DNA from: Anaerovirgula multivorans
GTDB taxonomy: Bacteria; Bacillota; Clostridia; Peptostreptococcales; Natronincolaceae
DNA length: 64,000 bases
Assembly (NCBI RefSeq): GCF_900188145.1
Contig: NZ_FZOJ01000026.1
Coordinates: 1 to 64,000 of the forward strand
Direction: 5' to 3'
Shown here one piece after another: positions 34,925-42,987 of this stretch. The stretch's first letter is position 1. Each line of letters starts with the position of its first letter. The notes below the pieces were generated by a model, which was not told the DNA's origin, searched no databases, and saw only the letters and a list, made by a program, of their open reading frames with translations. The translations under genes and the position numbers were made by a program.

Positions 34925-35695
34925 ATGAAGCTTTATGAAGCACTCAATATCAATTTAGATCAAAAGGAAATCATCTCTTTTGTAGGAGCTGGCGGAAAAA
35001 CTACTAGCCTGTTCAAGTTGGCGAAAGAGCTAAAAGAAGCTGGGAGCAGGGTGCTACTAACTACTACTACGGCTATATATTCGCCAGCTAAAGAAAGTTA
35101 TGATAGGTTAATACTAACAGATGAAGATGACCATAAAAAGCTTCTTGAGATTAAAAACACCCAATCAATTTGTGTTCTTGGTAAAGCTATTTCCAAGGAA
35201 AACAAGCTCTTGGGTTTAGAACCTTTAAAAATTTTAGAACTTAGCAAGCTGAATAGTTTTGATCATATTTTAATAGAAGCAGATGGTGCCAAAAGAAAGC
35301 CTATCAAGGCGCCTGCAACCCATGAACCAGTGATACCTTCCAACACAACAAAGCTTATAGGGGTTATTGGTTTAGATGTTCTGAATAGAGAAATAGAGGA
35401 GGAATGGGTCCACAGACCCCAGTTTTTTTGCCAATTGACGGAGGGGAAAATAGGCGGTAAAATTGATATCAACAGGGTTGTTAAGCTTGTAATCGCCGAT
35501 GGAGGACTCTATAAAAGTTGTCCGGAAATCTGTCAAAAATATTTGTTGTTAAATAAAACCGATGATTCCTTCAGAGAAAATCTAGCAATTGAAATTTTCA
35601 ACCTTCTAAAGAAATATCAATTTGTTCTTCATGGTGTGATTGCTGCATCTATGAAGGAGAAAGAGAATTATATCAAATGGAGTGATAGCTTTTGA
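34925..35695 (+). CDS. yqeC: Selenium cofactor biosynthesis protein YqeC
   Basis: 256 residues. A P-loop-like SFVGAGGKTTSLFKLAKEL at residues 18-36 and a LIEADGAKRKPIKAP block mark the YqeC family. In genome surveys yqeC and yqeB occur with orphan selD genes and selenium-dependent molybdenum hydroxylases. The exact reaction is unknown. ATG 34925 follows TAGGTGAG. The stop overlaps the TTG start of mocA. Confidence 0.88.
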   Translation: MKLYEALNINLDQKEIISFVGAGGKTTSLFKLAKELKEAGSRVLLTTTTAIYSPAKESYDRLILTDEDDHKKLLEIKNTQSICVLGKAISKENKLLGLEPLKILELSKLNSFDHILIEADGAKRKPIKAPATHEPVIPSNTTKLIGVIGLDVLNREIEEEWVHRPQFFCQLTEGKIGGKIDINRVVKLVIADGGLYKSCPEICQKYLLLNKTDDSFRENLAIEIFNLLKKYQFVLHGVIAASMKEKENYIKWSDSF

Positions 35696-36297
35696 TTACA
35701 GGTATTATCATGGCATCAGGATTTTCTAAAAGAATGAATAAGAACAAGCTTACTTTGGAAATTGACGATACACCTATCATTGAAAGAGTAATCAGGGCAG
35801 TAAAAGGTTCTTATGTTGAAGATATACTTGTAATATATAGACAGAGGGAAATAAGAAAAATTGCTGAAAAAAATAATGTAAAAGCTATTTACAATGTCTA
35901 TGCTAGTCAAGGACAAAGTGAAGCTATAAAACTAGGCATAAGAGCTGCTGATCCTCAGTCAAAAGGTTATATGTTTTTTGTAGGAGACCAACCCTTCTTA
36001 AAGGCTAATACAATTAACCAATTGATAGAAGCTTTTAATAAGGCACCCCAGACCATCACTCTTCCTCTCTACAATGGAAAAAGAGGAAACCCAGTTATCT
36101 TTCCCATAGATTTTAAGGATGCTTTACTTGGTATCACAGGAGATCAAGGTGGGAGAGGGATTATTGAACAAGAGAAGAAGGTTAACTGTATTACTATAGA
36201 AGATAGTAGAATTGGTATAGATATCGATACATGGCAACAGTATGAAAAGCTATATGGGGGAGATGAAATTAATGAGAAAAAATATAGTGGTGATTAG
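35692..36297 (+). CDS. mocA: Molybdenum cofactor cytidylyltransferase (MocA family)
   Basis: 201 residues, NTP-transferase fold. The MASGFSKRMNKNKL nucleotide-binding loop starts at residue 7; GDQPF near residue 98 and GKRGNPVIFP follow. MocA joins CTP to molybdopterin to give the cytosine dinucleotide used by bacterial hydroxylases of the xanthine dehydrogenase family. TTG 35692 is nine bases after GGAG and overlaps the yqeC stop. The 3' end overlaps the start of yqeB by 26 bases, so these genes are tightly coupled. Confidence 0.88.
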   Translation: MITGIIMASGFSKRMNKNKLTLEIDDTPIIERVIRAVKGSYVEDILVIYRQREIRKIAEKNNVKAIYNVYASQGQSEAIKLGIRAADPQSKGYMFFVGDQPFLKANTINQLIEAFNKAPQTITLPLYNGKRGNPVIFPIDFKDALLGITGDQGGRGIIEQEKKVNCITIEDSRIGIDIDTWQQYEKLYGGDEINEKKYSGD

Positions 36298-37081
36298 AAG
36301 CGGAGGAGATATTGGAACGGCAATAGCCCATAAACTTCACCGATGTGGTTTCAAGGTCTTAATATTGGAAACTAACCACCCTCTGGTCATAAGGAGAACT
36401 GTGGCCTTTGCACAAGCTATATTTAATGGGGAAGTAGAAGTAGAAGGTGTAAAGGCAGTAAAGGTTGAAGGTTTATACGAGATTATAGGAGCATGGGAGG
36501 ATAATAACATTCCAATTATTATAGACAAAGATTGCAGTATACTTAAGGAAATACCTACAGACATTATCATCGATGCTATTATGGCAAAAAGAAACCTAGG
36601 AACCTCCATAGATATGGCTCCTATCACAGTTGCTGTTGGACCGGGATTTGAAGCTGGAGTAGATGTAGACGTAGTGATAGAAACAAATCGAGGACATCAT
36701 TTGGGAAAACTGATTTTTACAGGTTTTGCAAAAACAGATACCGGTGTGCCAGGAAATATTATGGGCTATAGCAATGAAAGAGTGATTAAGGCTCCTTGTA
36801 CTGGAGCAATCAAGATTCTATGTGACATAGGAGAAATTGTAACAAAAGAGCAGATTATTGCTTATATCGAAAATGAGCCTATCCAAGCAGCCATTGGCGG
36901 AGTCTTAAGAGGAATGATTCATGAAAATACAATGGTAACAAAAGGACTAAAAATAGCAGATGTTGATCCTAGAGGTTGTGTAGAGTATTGTTATACTATG
37001 TCGGACAAGGCTAGGGCTATAGCAGGAGGGGTTTTAGAGGCTATTTTTTACATAAAAAAGAAGAAAAATATTGTTTTGTAA
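36272..37081 (+). CDS. yqeB: Selenium-dependent molybdenum hydroxylase system protein YqeB
   Basis: 269 residues. N-terminal IVVIRSGGDIGTAIAHKLHR (residues 4-23) is a Rossmann-type nucleotide-binding motif; VAVGPGFEAGVDVDVVIETN and the PCTGAIKILCDIGE segment follow. YqeB is the marker family of selenium-dependent molybdenum hydroxylases and probably aids cofactor sulfuration or selenation. Of several in-frame ATG codons, 36272 has GGGGAG nine bases upstream. It ends the maturation block moeA-like/yqeC/mocA/yqeB that serves the hydroxylase at 28428-32180. Confidence 0.88.
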   Translation: MRKNIVVIRSGGDIGTAIAHKLHRCGFKVLILETNHPLVIRRTVAFAQAIFNGEVEVEGVKAVKVEGLYEIIGAWEDNNIPIIIDKDCSILKEIPTDIIIDAIMAKRNLGTSIDMAPITVAVGPGFEAGVDVDVVIETNRGHHLGKLIFTGFAKTDTGVPGNIMGYSNERVIKAPCTGAIKILCDIGEIVTKEQIIAYIENEPIQAAIGGVLRGMIHENTMVTKGLKIADVDPRGCVEYCYTMSDKARAIAGGVLEAIFYIKKKKNIVL

Positions 37082-37243
37082 GAAAAGAAACAATGAAACA
37101 TAAATTGCTTTTAGCATCCTTGCAGAAGTCTTACTTGTGAAAAACAATGGTAGGCTTGTACATATGAAAGATAAATAACACCCAATTTTATAACAATAAG
37201 ATTCTTTGTTAGATAAGAACGCCTTTAAAGCTAATTACCCAAG
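37082..37243 (+). other. Gap after yqeB
   Basis: AT-rich DNA before the terminator at 37244. No open frame, repeat or conserved RNA is recognised. Confidence 0.5.
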
Positions 37244-37292
37244 AAAAGAAAGATAGAAGACATAATTCCGTGTTTTTATCTTTCTTTTTTTC
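37244..37292 (+). terminator. Terminator after the yqeB gap
   Basis: A perfect 12-bp stem (AAAAGAAAGATA, 37244-37255, with 37277-37288), running straight into T residues. Confidence 0.82.
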
Positions 37293-37318
37293 AATTCATG
37301 TTAAAATAGTTTTATAGC

Positions 37319-37332
37319 AGGACATATGTCCT
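37319..37332. promoter_or_regulatory. Palindromic operator candidate upstream of the Crp/Fnr gene
   Basis: AGGACATATGTCCT is a perfect 14-bp palindrome 48 bases before the start codon, just after a TTAAAAT-like -10 region. Its placement suits autoregulation by the dimeric Crp/Fnr protein that follows. Confidence 0.5.
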
Positions 37333-37380
37333 TTATGAGAACGTTATCTTGGGATATACTTAAAGAAAAGAGGGACTGTT

Positions 37381-38067
37381 ATGAAGATACAAGACCTTAT
37401 TGAGTCAAATGCTGCCATTAAGGAAATGCTTAAGGATTGTCCATATGATATATTAAGAAAATGGGAAATGAAGCATTATGAAAAGGGACAAATCATTTGT
37501 CAACAGGATATGTATTATAATTATTTTTATATCATTTTAGAGGGATATGCTAATATTTCTATTACAGCAGAAAACGGAAAAAAATATTCTCAATCCATCT
37601 ATAAAAAAGGAGACTATTTTGGTGAGCTAGAAATATTTGAACAGAAACCCTATATCTGTTCAGTAGAGACATTGACAGACCTAAAGGTTCTAAGAATAAA
37701 TCGAGAATCTTTTTTGGAATGGCTTGATAAAGATAGAAACTTTTTATTATACATAACAAAAACCCTGTGTAGTAGCTTCTACAAGCTCTCTAAAAAAGCA
37801 GGAGAGGATACATTATATTCGCTAAAATATAGGGTCTGTAACTATTTAGTATATTGTTTAGATAGAGGAATAAAGAGAGGAAATGTTATTGAGATAAAAA
37901 TAGAAAAGGAACAGCTTAGCGAACAATTTGTGGTTACTCAACGTAGCATTAATAGGATACTGAAACATCTAAAGGAAAAAGGCATAATAGAAGTAAATAA
38001 CAAATCTATCATAGTGATCGATGTAGCTAAGCTAAAAGAAGAAGAGATATTAAGCCGAAGTGAATAA
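37381..38067 (+). CDS. Crp/Fnr-family transcriptional regulator
   Basis: 228 residues. Cyclic-nucleotide-type beta-roll domain at about 20-120 (KGDYFGELEIFEQKPYICSV), dimer helix, and a C-terminal helix-turn-helix at about 175-205 (LSEQFVVTQRSINRILKHL). There is no N-terminal cysteine cluster as in oxygen-sensing Fnr, so a small ligand or another signal is likely. It stands between the molybdenum hydroxylase maturation genes and the BMP-type importer and may control either. ATG 37381 has AGAGGGA upstream. Confidence 0.9.
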   Translation: MKIQDLIESNAAIKEMLKDCPYDILRKWEMKHYEKGQIICQQDMYYNYFYIILEGYANISITAENGKKYSQSIYKKGDYFGELEIFEQKPYICSVETLTDLKVLRINRESFLEWLDKDRNFLLYITKTLCSSFYKLSKKAGEDTLYSLKYRVCNYLVYCLDRGIKRGNVIEIKIEKEQLSEQFVVTQRSINRILKHLKEKGIIEVNNKSIIVIDVAKLKEEEILSRSE

Positions 38068-38166
38068 TAGCTAATCCTTCAGTCTAGGTAAAAGTTGATT
38101 ACATAAGATTGAATGATTATAGATTAATCTAAATTATTTTAATAAATATATTAAGGGGGAAAATGT

Positions 38167-39210
38167 ATGAAAAAAATGATGACATGGATCATGATTATGG
38201 TGTTAATCACAGGTATGATGTTAACTGGTTGTACAAAATCTGCTGACACAGGAACGCCTGATACAGCAGAAGGAGAAGAGGCTGTAAAAGTGGCCTTGGT
38301 TGTAGCGGGTGGTTTAGGTGATCGTTCTTTCTATGATTCATCAAATGAAGGGATAGAAAGAGCTAAGGCAGAATTAGGTATTGAAGCTAGAGTATTTGAA
38401 TGTAGAAATGACCCATCATTATTTAATGATCAATTGGTACAGGCATCTCAGTACGCTTCTGTAGTAGTTGTTGTTGGCTTTGAATTCTATGATGTAGTTC
38501 AAGAATTAGCATTAGAATTTCCAGAAGTAAATTATATCTATGTTGACAACGAAATAGAAGGTATTGATAATCTTACAACCATAAGCTACAAAGAAAATGA
38601 AGGGTCCTTCTTAGCTGGAGCAATGGCAGCTATGCTGACTCAAGAAAATTCTATTGAAGGTATTCAACAAAGCAAGGTTATTGGTATGGTAGGGGGAAAG
38701 GATCTTCCAGTCATCAGAAACTTTAAAGCTGGTTATGAAGCTGGTGCGGCTTACATCGATCCAGATGTAAAAGTTGAAACTATTTATGCTGGTGACTTCG
38801 AAGACCCTGCTAAAGGGAAGGAAAGTGCATTAGCTCTTTATTCAAGAGGTGCTGATATTGTATTCCAAGTAGCAGGAAAAACAGGAGAAGGTGTATTTGA
38901 AGCTGCTAGTGAAGTGGGTAGATTTGCCATTGGAGTAGACTCTGATCAAAGATATATTAATCCTGATGTTATTGTTGCCAGTATGATTAAAGGTGTAGGC
39001 TTATCTATATTTGAATCTATTGAAAGAATTCAAAATGGAAGCTTTGAAGCCGGAAAAGTATATCATTATGGTATCGATGAAAATGGTGTTAGCTTGGGTT
39101 ATGGTACACAGGACATGAAGGAAATTGTTACAGAAGAAATGAAAACAAAACTAGAGGAAATCAAAGGAAAGATTACTAGTGGAGAAATCGTAGTACCAGA
39201 AGGAAAGTAA
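38167..39210 (+). CDS. BMP-family substrate-binding lipoprotein
   Basis: 347 residues with a lipoprotein signal (lipobox LTGC, Cys22). The core is a basic membrane protein (PnrA/NupN-type) receptor: GGLGDRSFYDSSNEGIERA (about 52-70) and TISYKENEGSFLAGAMAA. Members bind purine nucleosides or related compounds. It heads an importer with the ATPase at 39431 and two permeases, but a family B repeat and a terminator lie between, which fits high expression of the receptor and less of the rest. Confidence 0.93.
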   Translation: MKKMMTWIMIMVLITGMMLTGCTKSADTGTPDTAEGEEAVKVALVVAGGLGDRSFYDSSNEGIERAKAELGIEARVFECRNDPSLFNDQLVQASQYASVVVVVGFEFYDVVQELALEFPEVNYIYVDNEIEGIDNLTTISYKENEGSFLAGAMAAMLTQENSIEGIQQSKVIGMVGGKDLPVIRNFKAGYEAGAAYIDPDVKVETIYAGDFEDPAKGKESALALYSRGADIVFQVAGKTGEGVFEAASEVGRFAIGVDSDQRYINPDVIVASMIKGVGLSIFESIERIQNGSFEAGKVYHYGIDENGVSLGYGTQDMKEIVTEEMKTKLEEIKGKITSGEIVVPEGK

Positions 39211-39337
39211 AATGAGACTTAATTCAGAAGGAATCTTTATTCCCACTGAATTGTAGCTGAATTTATTTCGAGGATGTAGTGCCTGGACTGCCGCTTTTTA
39301 AAGCGGGGGGGGGGTTTAGCGCTACACCGAAGGGGAA
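39209..39337. repeat. Two-hairpin repeat element, family B, copy 2, with a G10 run
   Basis: Opposite orientation to 12953-13137. ATGAGACTTAATTCAG, a hairpin with TGAATTGTAGC, then TCGAGGATGTAGTGC pairing with GCGCTACACCGAAG. The inner stem loop is short here (CCGCTTTTTAAAGCGG) and lacks the nested family C repeat. It contains ten consecutive G at 39305-39314, very unusual in this AT-rich DNA. It starts at the stop of the BMP gene. Confidence 0.85.
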
Positions 39338-39361
39338 AATTAGAGCTCTTTTATGATACAT

Positions 39362-39395
39362 AAGGGAGAAGTAGATTACCTACTTCTCCCTTTTC
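39362..39395 (+). terminator. Terminator between the BMP gene and the ABC ATPase
   Basis: A perfect 13-bp stem (AAGGGAGAAGTAG, 39362-39374, with 39380-39392) and TTTT. Confidence 0.88.
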
Positions 39396-39430
39396 AAAAC
39401 AAACGCAACCTATAGAGGGGTGAAAGAACA

Positions 39431-40972
39431 ATGGAAGAAAATATTATAGAGCTTAGAGGCATTACCAAGCAGTTTCCTGCTGTTTTGGCTAATGATAATA
39501 TTAACCTTTCCATTCAAAAAGGTGAAATTCATGCTATTGTAGGTGAAAATGGTGCTGGAAAATCTACCTTAATGAAAATATTATATGGCCTTTTAGAACC
39601 TACTAGTGGGGAAATCTTCTTTAAAGGAGAACCCATTAAAATTACCAATCCCTCTATTGCCATCGACCATGGCATCGGGATGGTACATCAACATTTTATG
39701 CTGTTACCCTCCTTTACCGTAGCAGAAAATATTGTGCTAGGGACGGAGCCTAGAAGAAGAAAAATATTTATGGATTTTAAGCAAGCCATCGAAATTACAG
39801 AAGAATTAGTGAATACTTATGGTTTAAAGGTAAATCCTCATTTAAAGGCAGAGGAAGTTTCAGTAGGAATACAACAGCGGATAGAAATATTGAAGGCCTT
39901 ACATAAGGGAGCAGACATTTTAATCTTGGACGAACCTACGGCAGTGTTAACACCTCAAGAAACAGAGGAGCTTTTTGTTGTTATTCGAAAACTAGTAAAA
40001 GAGTTAAACAAAACTGTGATTATTATTACTCATAAGCTACAGGAGGTTATGGCTTTATCTCATCGTGTTAGTGTAATGCGGCAAGGGAAGCTAGTGGGAA
40101 CTGTAGATACGAAGGATGCTACGGAACAAATCTTAGCTGAAATGATGGTAGGAAGAGAAGTGCTATTTGATCCATTGGATAAAAAAGAAGTTGAGGGTAC
40201 TACGGTTTTAGAGGTACAAGAATTAAAGGTGAAGGATAACCGTGGATTATTTGCCTTGAAATCAATAGACCTTAAGCTAAAGTCGGGAGAAATTTTAGGT
40301 ATCGCAGGAGTTGAAGGTAATGGGCAATCGGAGCTGGTAGAGGCCTTAACTGGGTTAAGAGAGATAGAAAAGGGTCAAATATTAATAGAGAATAAGAATA
40401 TTACTGGGAAAGATCCTAGAGAAATCAGAGAAATGGGTATGGCCCATGTTCCTGAAGATAGATTAGCAACAGGATTAAGTAAAAAGGCCACCATCACTGA
40501 AAACATGATGATGGGAACGCATGACAAAGAGCCTTATGCAATCAAGGGGATTCATATAAACAAAAAACCTATAAGGGAGAGAGCAGAAAGACTGATCAAG
40601 GAATTTGATGTACGAACTCCCACCCAGGATGTATTGGTGGAAAACCTATCAGGGGGAAATATGCAGAAAATCATCATTGCTAGAGAGTTTTCCTTTGACA
40701 CGCCTATTCTTATTATATCCCAACCAACAAGAGGCGTAGATATTGGAGCGATTGAGTTTATTCATAAGGAGATTATAGAAAAACGTAATGAAGGATGTGC
40801 TATATTATTGATTTCTGCAGAATTAGATGAGCTCTTTAGGTTATCCGATAGAATGATTACAATCTATGAAGGTGAAATAACAGGAGAATTTATCAATGGA
40901 GAAATCAGCAAAAAGGAAATTGGTTTATATATGACTGGCAAACAAAACAAGACTCAAGAAGGGAGGGCATAA
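39431..40972 (+). CDS. Nucleoside-type ABC transporter ATPase (two ABC domains)
   Basis: 513 residues with two fused ABC domains, as in the YufO/NupA group. Domain 1: Walker A GENGAGKST (about 37-45), signature VSVGIQQR, Walker B ILILDEPTAVL. Domain 2: degenerate Walker A GVEGNGQSEL (about 293-302), signature LSGGNMQK, and IISQPTRGVDIGAIEF. This pairing of an active and a degenerate site is typical for sugar and nucleoside importers. It powers the permeases encoded next, four bases downstream. ATG 39431 follows GAGGGGTG. Confidence 0.94.
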   Translation: MEENIIELRGITKQFPAVLANDNINLSIQKGEIHAIVGENGAGKSTLMKILYGLLEPTSGEIFFKGEPIKITNPSIAIDHGIGMVHQHFMLLPSFTVAENIVLGTEPRRRKIFMDFKQAIEITEELVNTYGLKVNPHLKAEEVSVGIQQRIEILKALHKGADILILDEPTAVLTPQETEELFVVIRKLVKELNKTVIIITHKLQEVMALSHRVSVMRQGKLVGTVDTKDATEQILAEMMVGREVLFDPLDKKEVEGTTVLEVQELKVKDNRGLFALKSIDLKLKSGEILGIAGVEGNGQSELVEALTGLREIEKGQILIENKNITGKDPREIREMGMAHVPEDRLATGLSKKATITENMMMGTHDKEPYAIKGIHINKKPIRERAERLIKEFDVRTPTQDVLVENLSGGNMQKIIIAREFSFDTPILIISQPTRGVDIGAIEFIHKEIIEKRNEGCAILLISAELDELFRLSDRMITIYEGEITGEFINGEISKKEIGLYMTGKQNKTQEGRA

Positions 40973-40975
40973 TTA

Positions 40976-42052
40976 ATGAAGAAATTCATTACGTCAAAAG
41001 ATACAGAGTATTTGATCTCACTGTTTCTTTCAATAACAGCAGCTTTAATCATTGGAGCCTTGATTATGATGGCCAATGGACGCAGTCCTATTATAGGTTA
41101 TGCCTCCCTAATAAGAGGAGCCTTTGGATCAAAATACAACATAGCAACTACCTTAGCAAAAACTGTTCCTTTGATTCTAACTGGTTTGGCTACAGCCATT
41201 TCCTTTAGAAGCGGCATTTATAATATTGGTGGAGAAGGACAGCTATACTTAGGGGCTTTTGCAGCTGCTTATGTTGGATTTACATTTACAACCTTGCCGG
41301 GAGTAATCGGTATATTATTGGCAATTATTGCCGGAGCAATTGTTGGAGCATTATATGCCTTCATACCAGCTTTATTAAAGGTTTACTACAAAATAGATGA
41401 AGTAATTACGACCATTATGTTAAACAGTGTAGCAGTTCTTTTCACTGATTATCTAGTGAATTACCCCTTTGCCGCAAATCAAGGGAAAATGGGAGGAACC
41501 GACATGGTGGAAACAAGCTATCGCTTATCCCGTCTAATAAGGTTATCTACCCTCAATACAAGTATTTTTATGATGGGTTTTATAGCATTGATAATTTACT
41601 ACATCATGCAAAAAACCTCCACAGGGTATAGCTTTAAAATGGTGGGACAGAACGCCACCTTTGCTAAATATGGAGGAATTAATGCGAAAAAACAAATGAT
41701 AGTTGCTATGTTGATTTCAGGAGGGTTGTGTGGTGTTGCAGGGGTTCTTGAGGTTTTAGGAACTCATTATAGATTTCTACAAAACATTTCTCCGGGATTT
41801 GCTTTTGACGGGATGCTGGTAGCTTTAATTGTAAAAAACAATCCAATTGGTGTTGTTTTTATGTCTATTTTCTTCGGGGCATTGAAAACAGGCTCCATTG
41901 CCATGGAAAACACTACCTCGATTCCTTCAGAGCTGGTATTGGTGATCCAAGCAATTATTATTCTATTTATTGCAGGAGAAGCAGGTTTTAAAAGGATTAT
42001 CAAAGATTATTTGATGAAAAGAAACTTACAGCAAAAGGTAGGTGGCAAGTAA
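40976..42052 (+). CDS. ABC transporter permease, nucleoside type (YufP-like)
   Basis: 358 residues with about nine hydrophobic segments. The motif EVITTIMLNSVAV and the repeated GIYNIGGEGQLYLGA block identify the BPD_transp_2 family permease of BMP-dependent importers. Forms a heterodimer with the product of the next gene. ATG 40976 follows GGGAGGG. One base separates its stop from the next start. Confidence 0.93.
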   Translation: MKKFITSKDTEYLISLFLSITAALIIGALIMMANGRSPIIGYASLIRGAFGSKYNIATTLAKTVPLILTGLATAISFRSGIYNIGGEGQLYLGAFAAAYVGFTFTTLPGVIGILLAIIAGAIVGALYAFIPALLKVYYKIDEVITTIMLNSVAVLFTDYLVNYPFAANQGKMGGTDMVETSYRLSRLIRLSTLNTSIFMMGFIALIIYYIMQKTSTGYSFKMVGQNATFAKYGGINAKKQMIVAMLISGGLCGVAGVLEVLGTHYRFLQNISPGFAFDGMLVALIVKNNPIGVVFMSIFFGALKTGSIAMENTTSIPSELVLVIQAIIILFIAGEAGFKRIIKDYLMKRNLQQKVGGK

Positions 42053-42053
42053 A

Positions 42054-42980
42054 ATGTTTAAAGAACTATTTAATCTAACATTATTACAAAACACGATAAG
42101 AACTGCTACTCCCCTTATTTTAGCTGCCCTTGGTGGATTGTTGACAATGCATAGTGGTATGTTAAACATCGGCATGGAGGGAATGATTTTATTAGGAGCA
42201 TTTTTTGGCGTTGTAGGCAGCTACTTTTTTGCTAGCTCCCTTGCAGGAGTTGCATTAGCTGTTGTTGTAGGAATCTTGATTGGAGTGATCTTTGGCTTTT
42301 TCGTTATTGAATTAAAGGCAGATGAATTTATTATTGGCATTGCCATTAATATACTCGCTGGAGGACTTACAATTTTTTTATTAAGAAGCATGTTTGGTGT
42401 AAAGGGAGCCTTTTCTTCACCAGGGATTATATCACTACCAAGGCTAAACTTCCCGTCCCTGAAGGGAATACCTTTTTTAGATGTCATTTTTAATAACCAT
42501 TCAGTTTTTGTTTATATCAGCTGGATTTTGGTGATATTAACCTATTTGTTCTTATACAAAACTCCCTATGGTATGTGGATAAGAGCTGCAGGAGAGCATC
42601 CTGAGGCATTGGAAACCACGGGAGTGAGCGCTAGAAAAATGAAATATATTAGTTCAATTATTTGCGGTGTTTTCTGTGGTTTTGCAGGGGCCCATCTATC
42701 CTTGGGGTACTTAACATTGTTTACTGAAAACATGAGCGCCAATAGAGGATTTATTGCCTTAGCCGCTATTATATTTGGCGCCTCTAATCCTCTAAAAACC
42801 TTTGGAGCTGCTTTGTTATTTGGATTCTTTGATGCTTTAGGTATCCGACTGCAGGTGGTAGGTATACCTTCACAATTTACGCAAATGATTCCCTATCTAG
42901 TAACAGTAATTGCATTGTTTATTATTACTAAAAAACACCTAACAAAGGTAAAAAAAGTTGGAGAAAAGGAAGGAGCATAA
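42054..42980 (+). CDS. ABC transporter permease, nucleoside type (YufQ-like)
   Basis: 308 residues, mostly hydrophobic. GMLNIGMEGMILLGAFFG (about 34-51) parallels the GEGQ block of its partner. GYLTLFTENMSANRGFIALAA is characteristic of this family. The frame is open to a GTG at 42042 inside the previous gene; ATG 42054 with AGGTGG upstream is preferred. Completes the importer BMP protein/ATPase/two permeases. The substrate is probably a nucleoside or a similar ring compound. Confidence 0.93.
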   Translation: MFKELFNLTLLQNTIRTATPLILAALGGLLTMHSGMLNIGMEGMILLGAFFGVVGSYFFASSLAGVALAVVVGILIGVIFGFFVIELKADEFIIGIAINILAGGLTIFLLRSMFGVKGAFSSPGIISLPRLNFPSLKGIPFLDVIFNNHSVFVYISWILVILTYLFLYKTPYGMWIRAAGEHPEALETTGVSARKMKYISSIICGVFCGFAGAHLSLGYLTLFTENMSANRGFIALAAIIFGASNPLKTFGAALLFGFFDALGIRLQVVGIPSQFTQMIPYLVTVIALFIITKKHLTKVKKVGEKEGA

Positions 42981-42987
42981 TAGGAAG

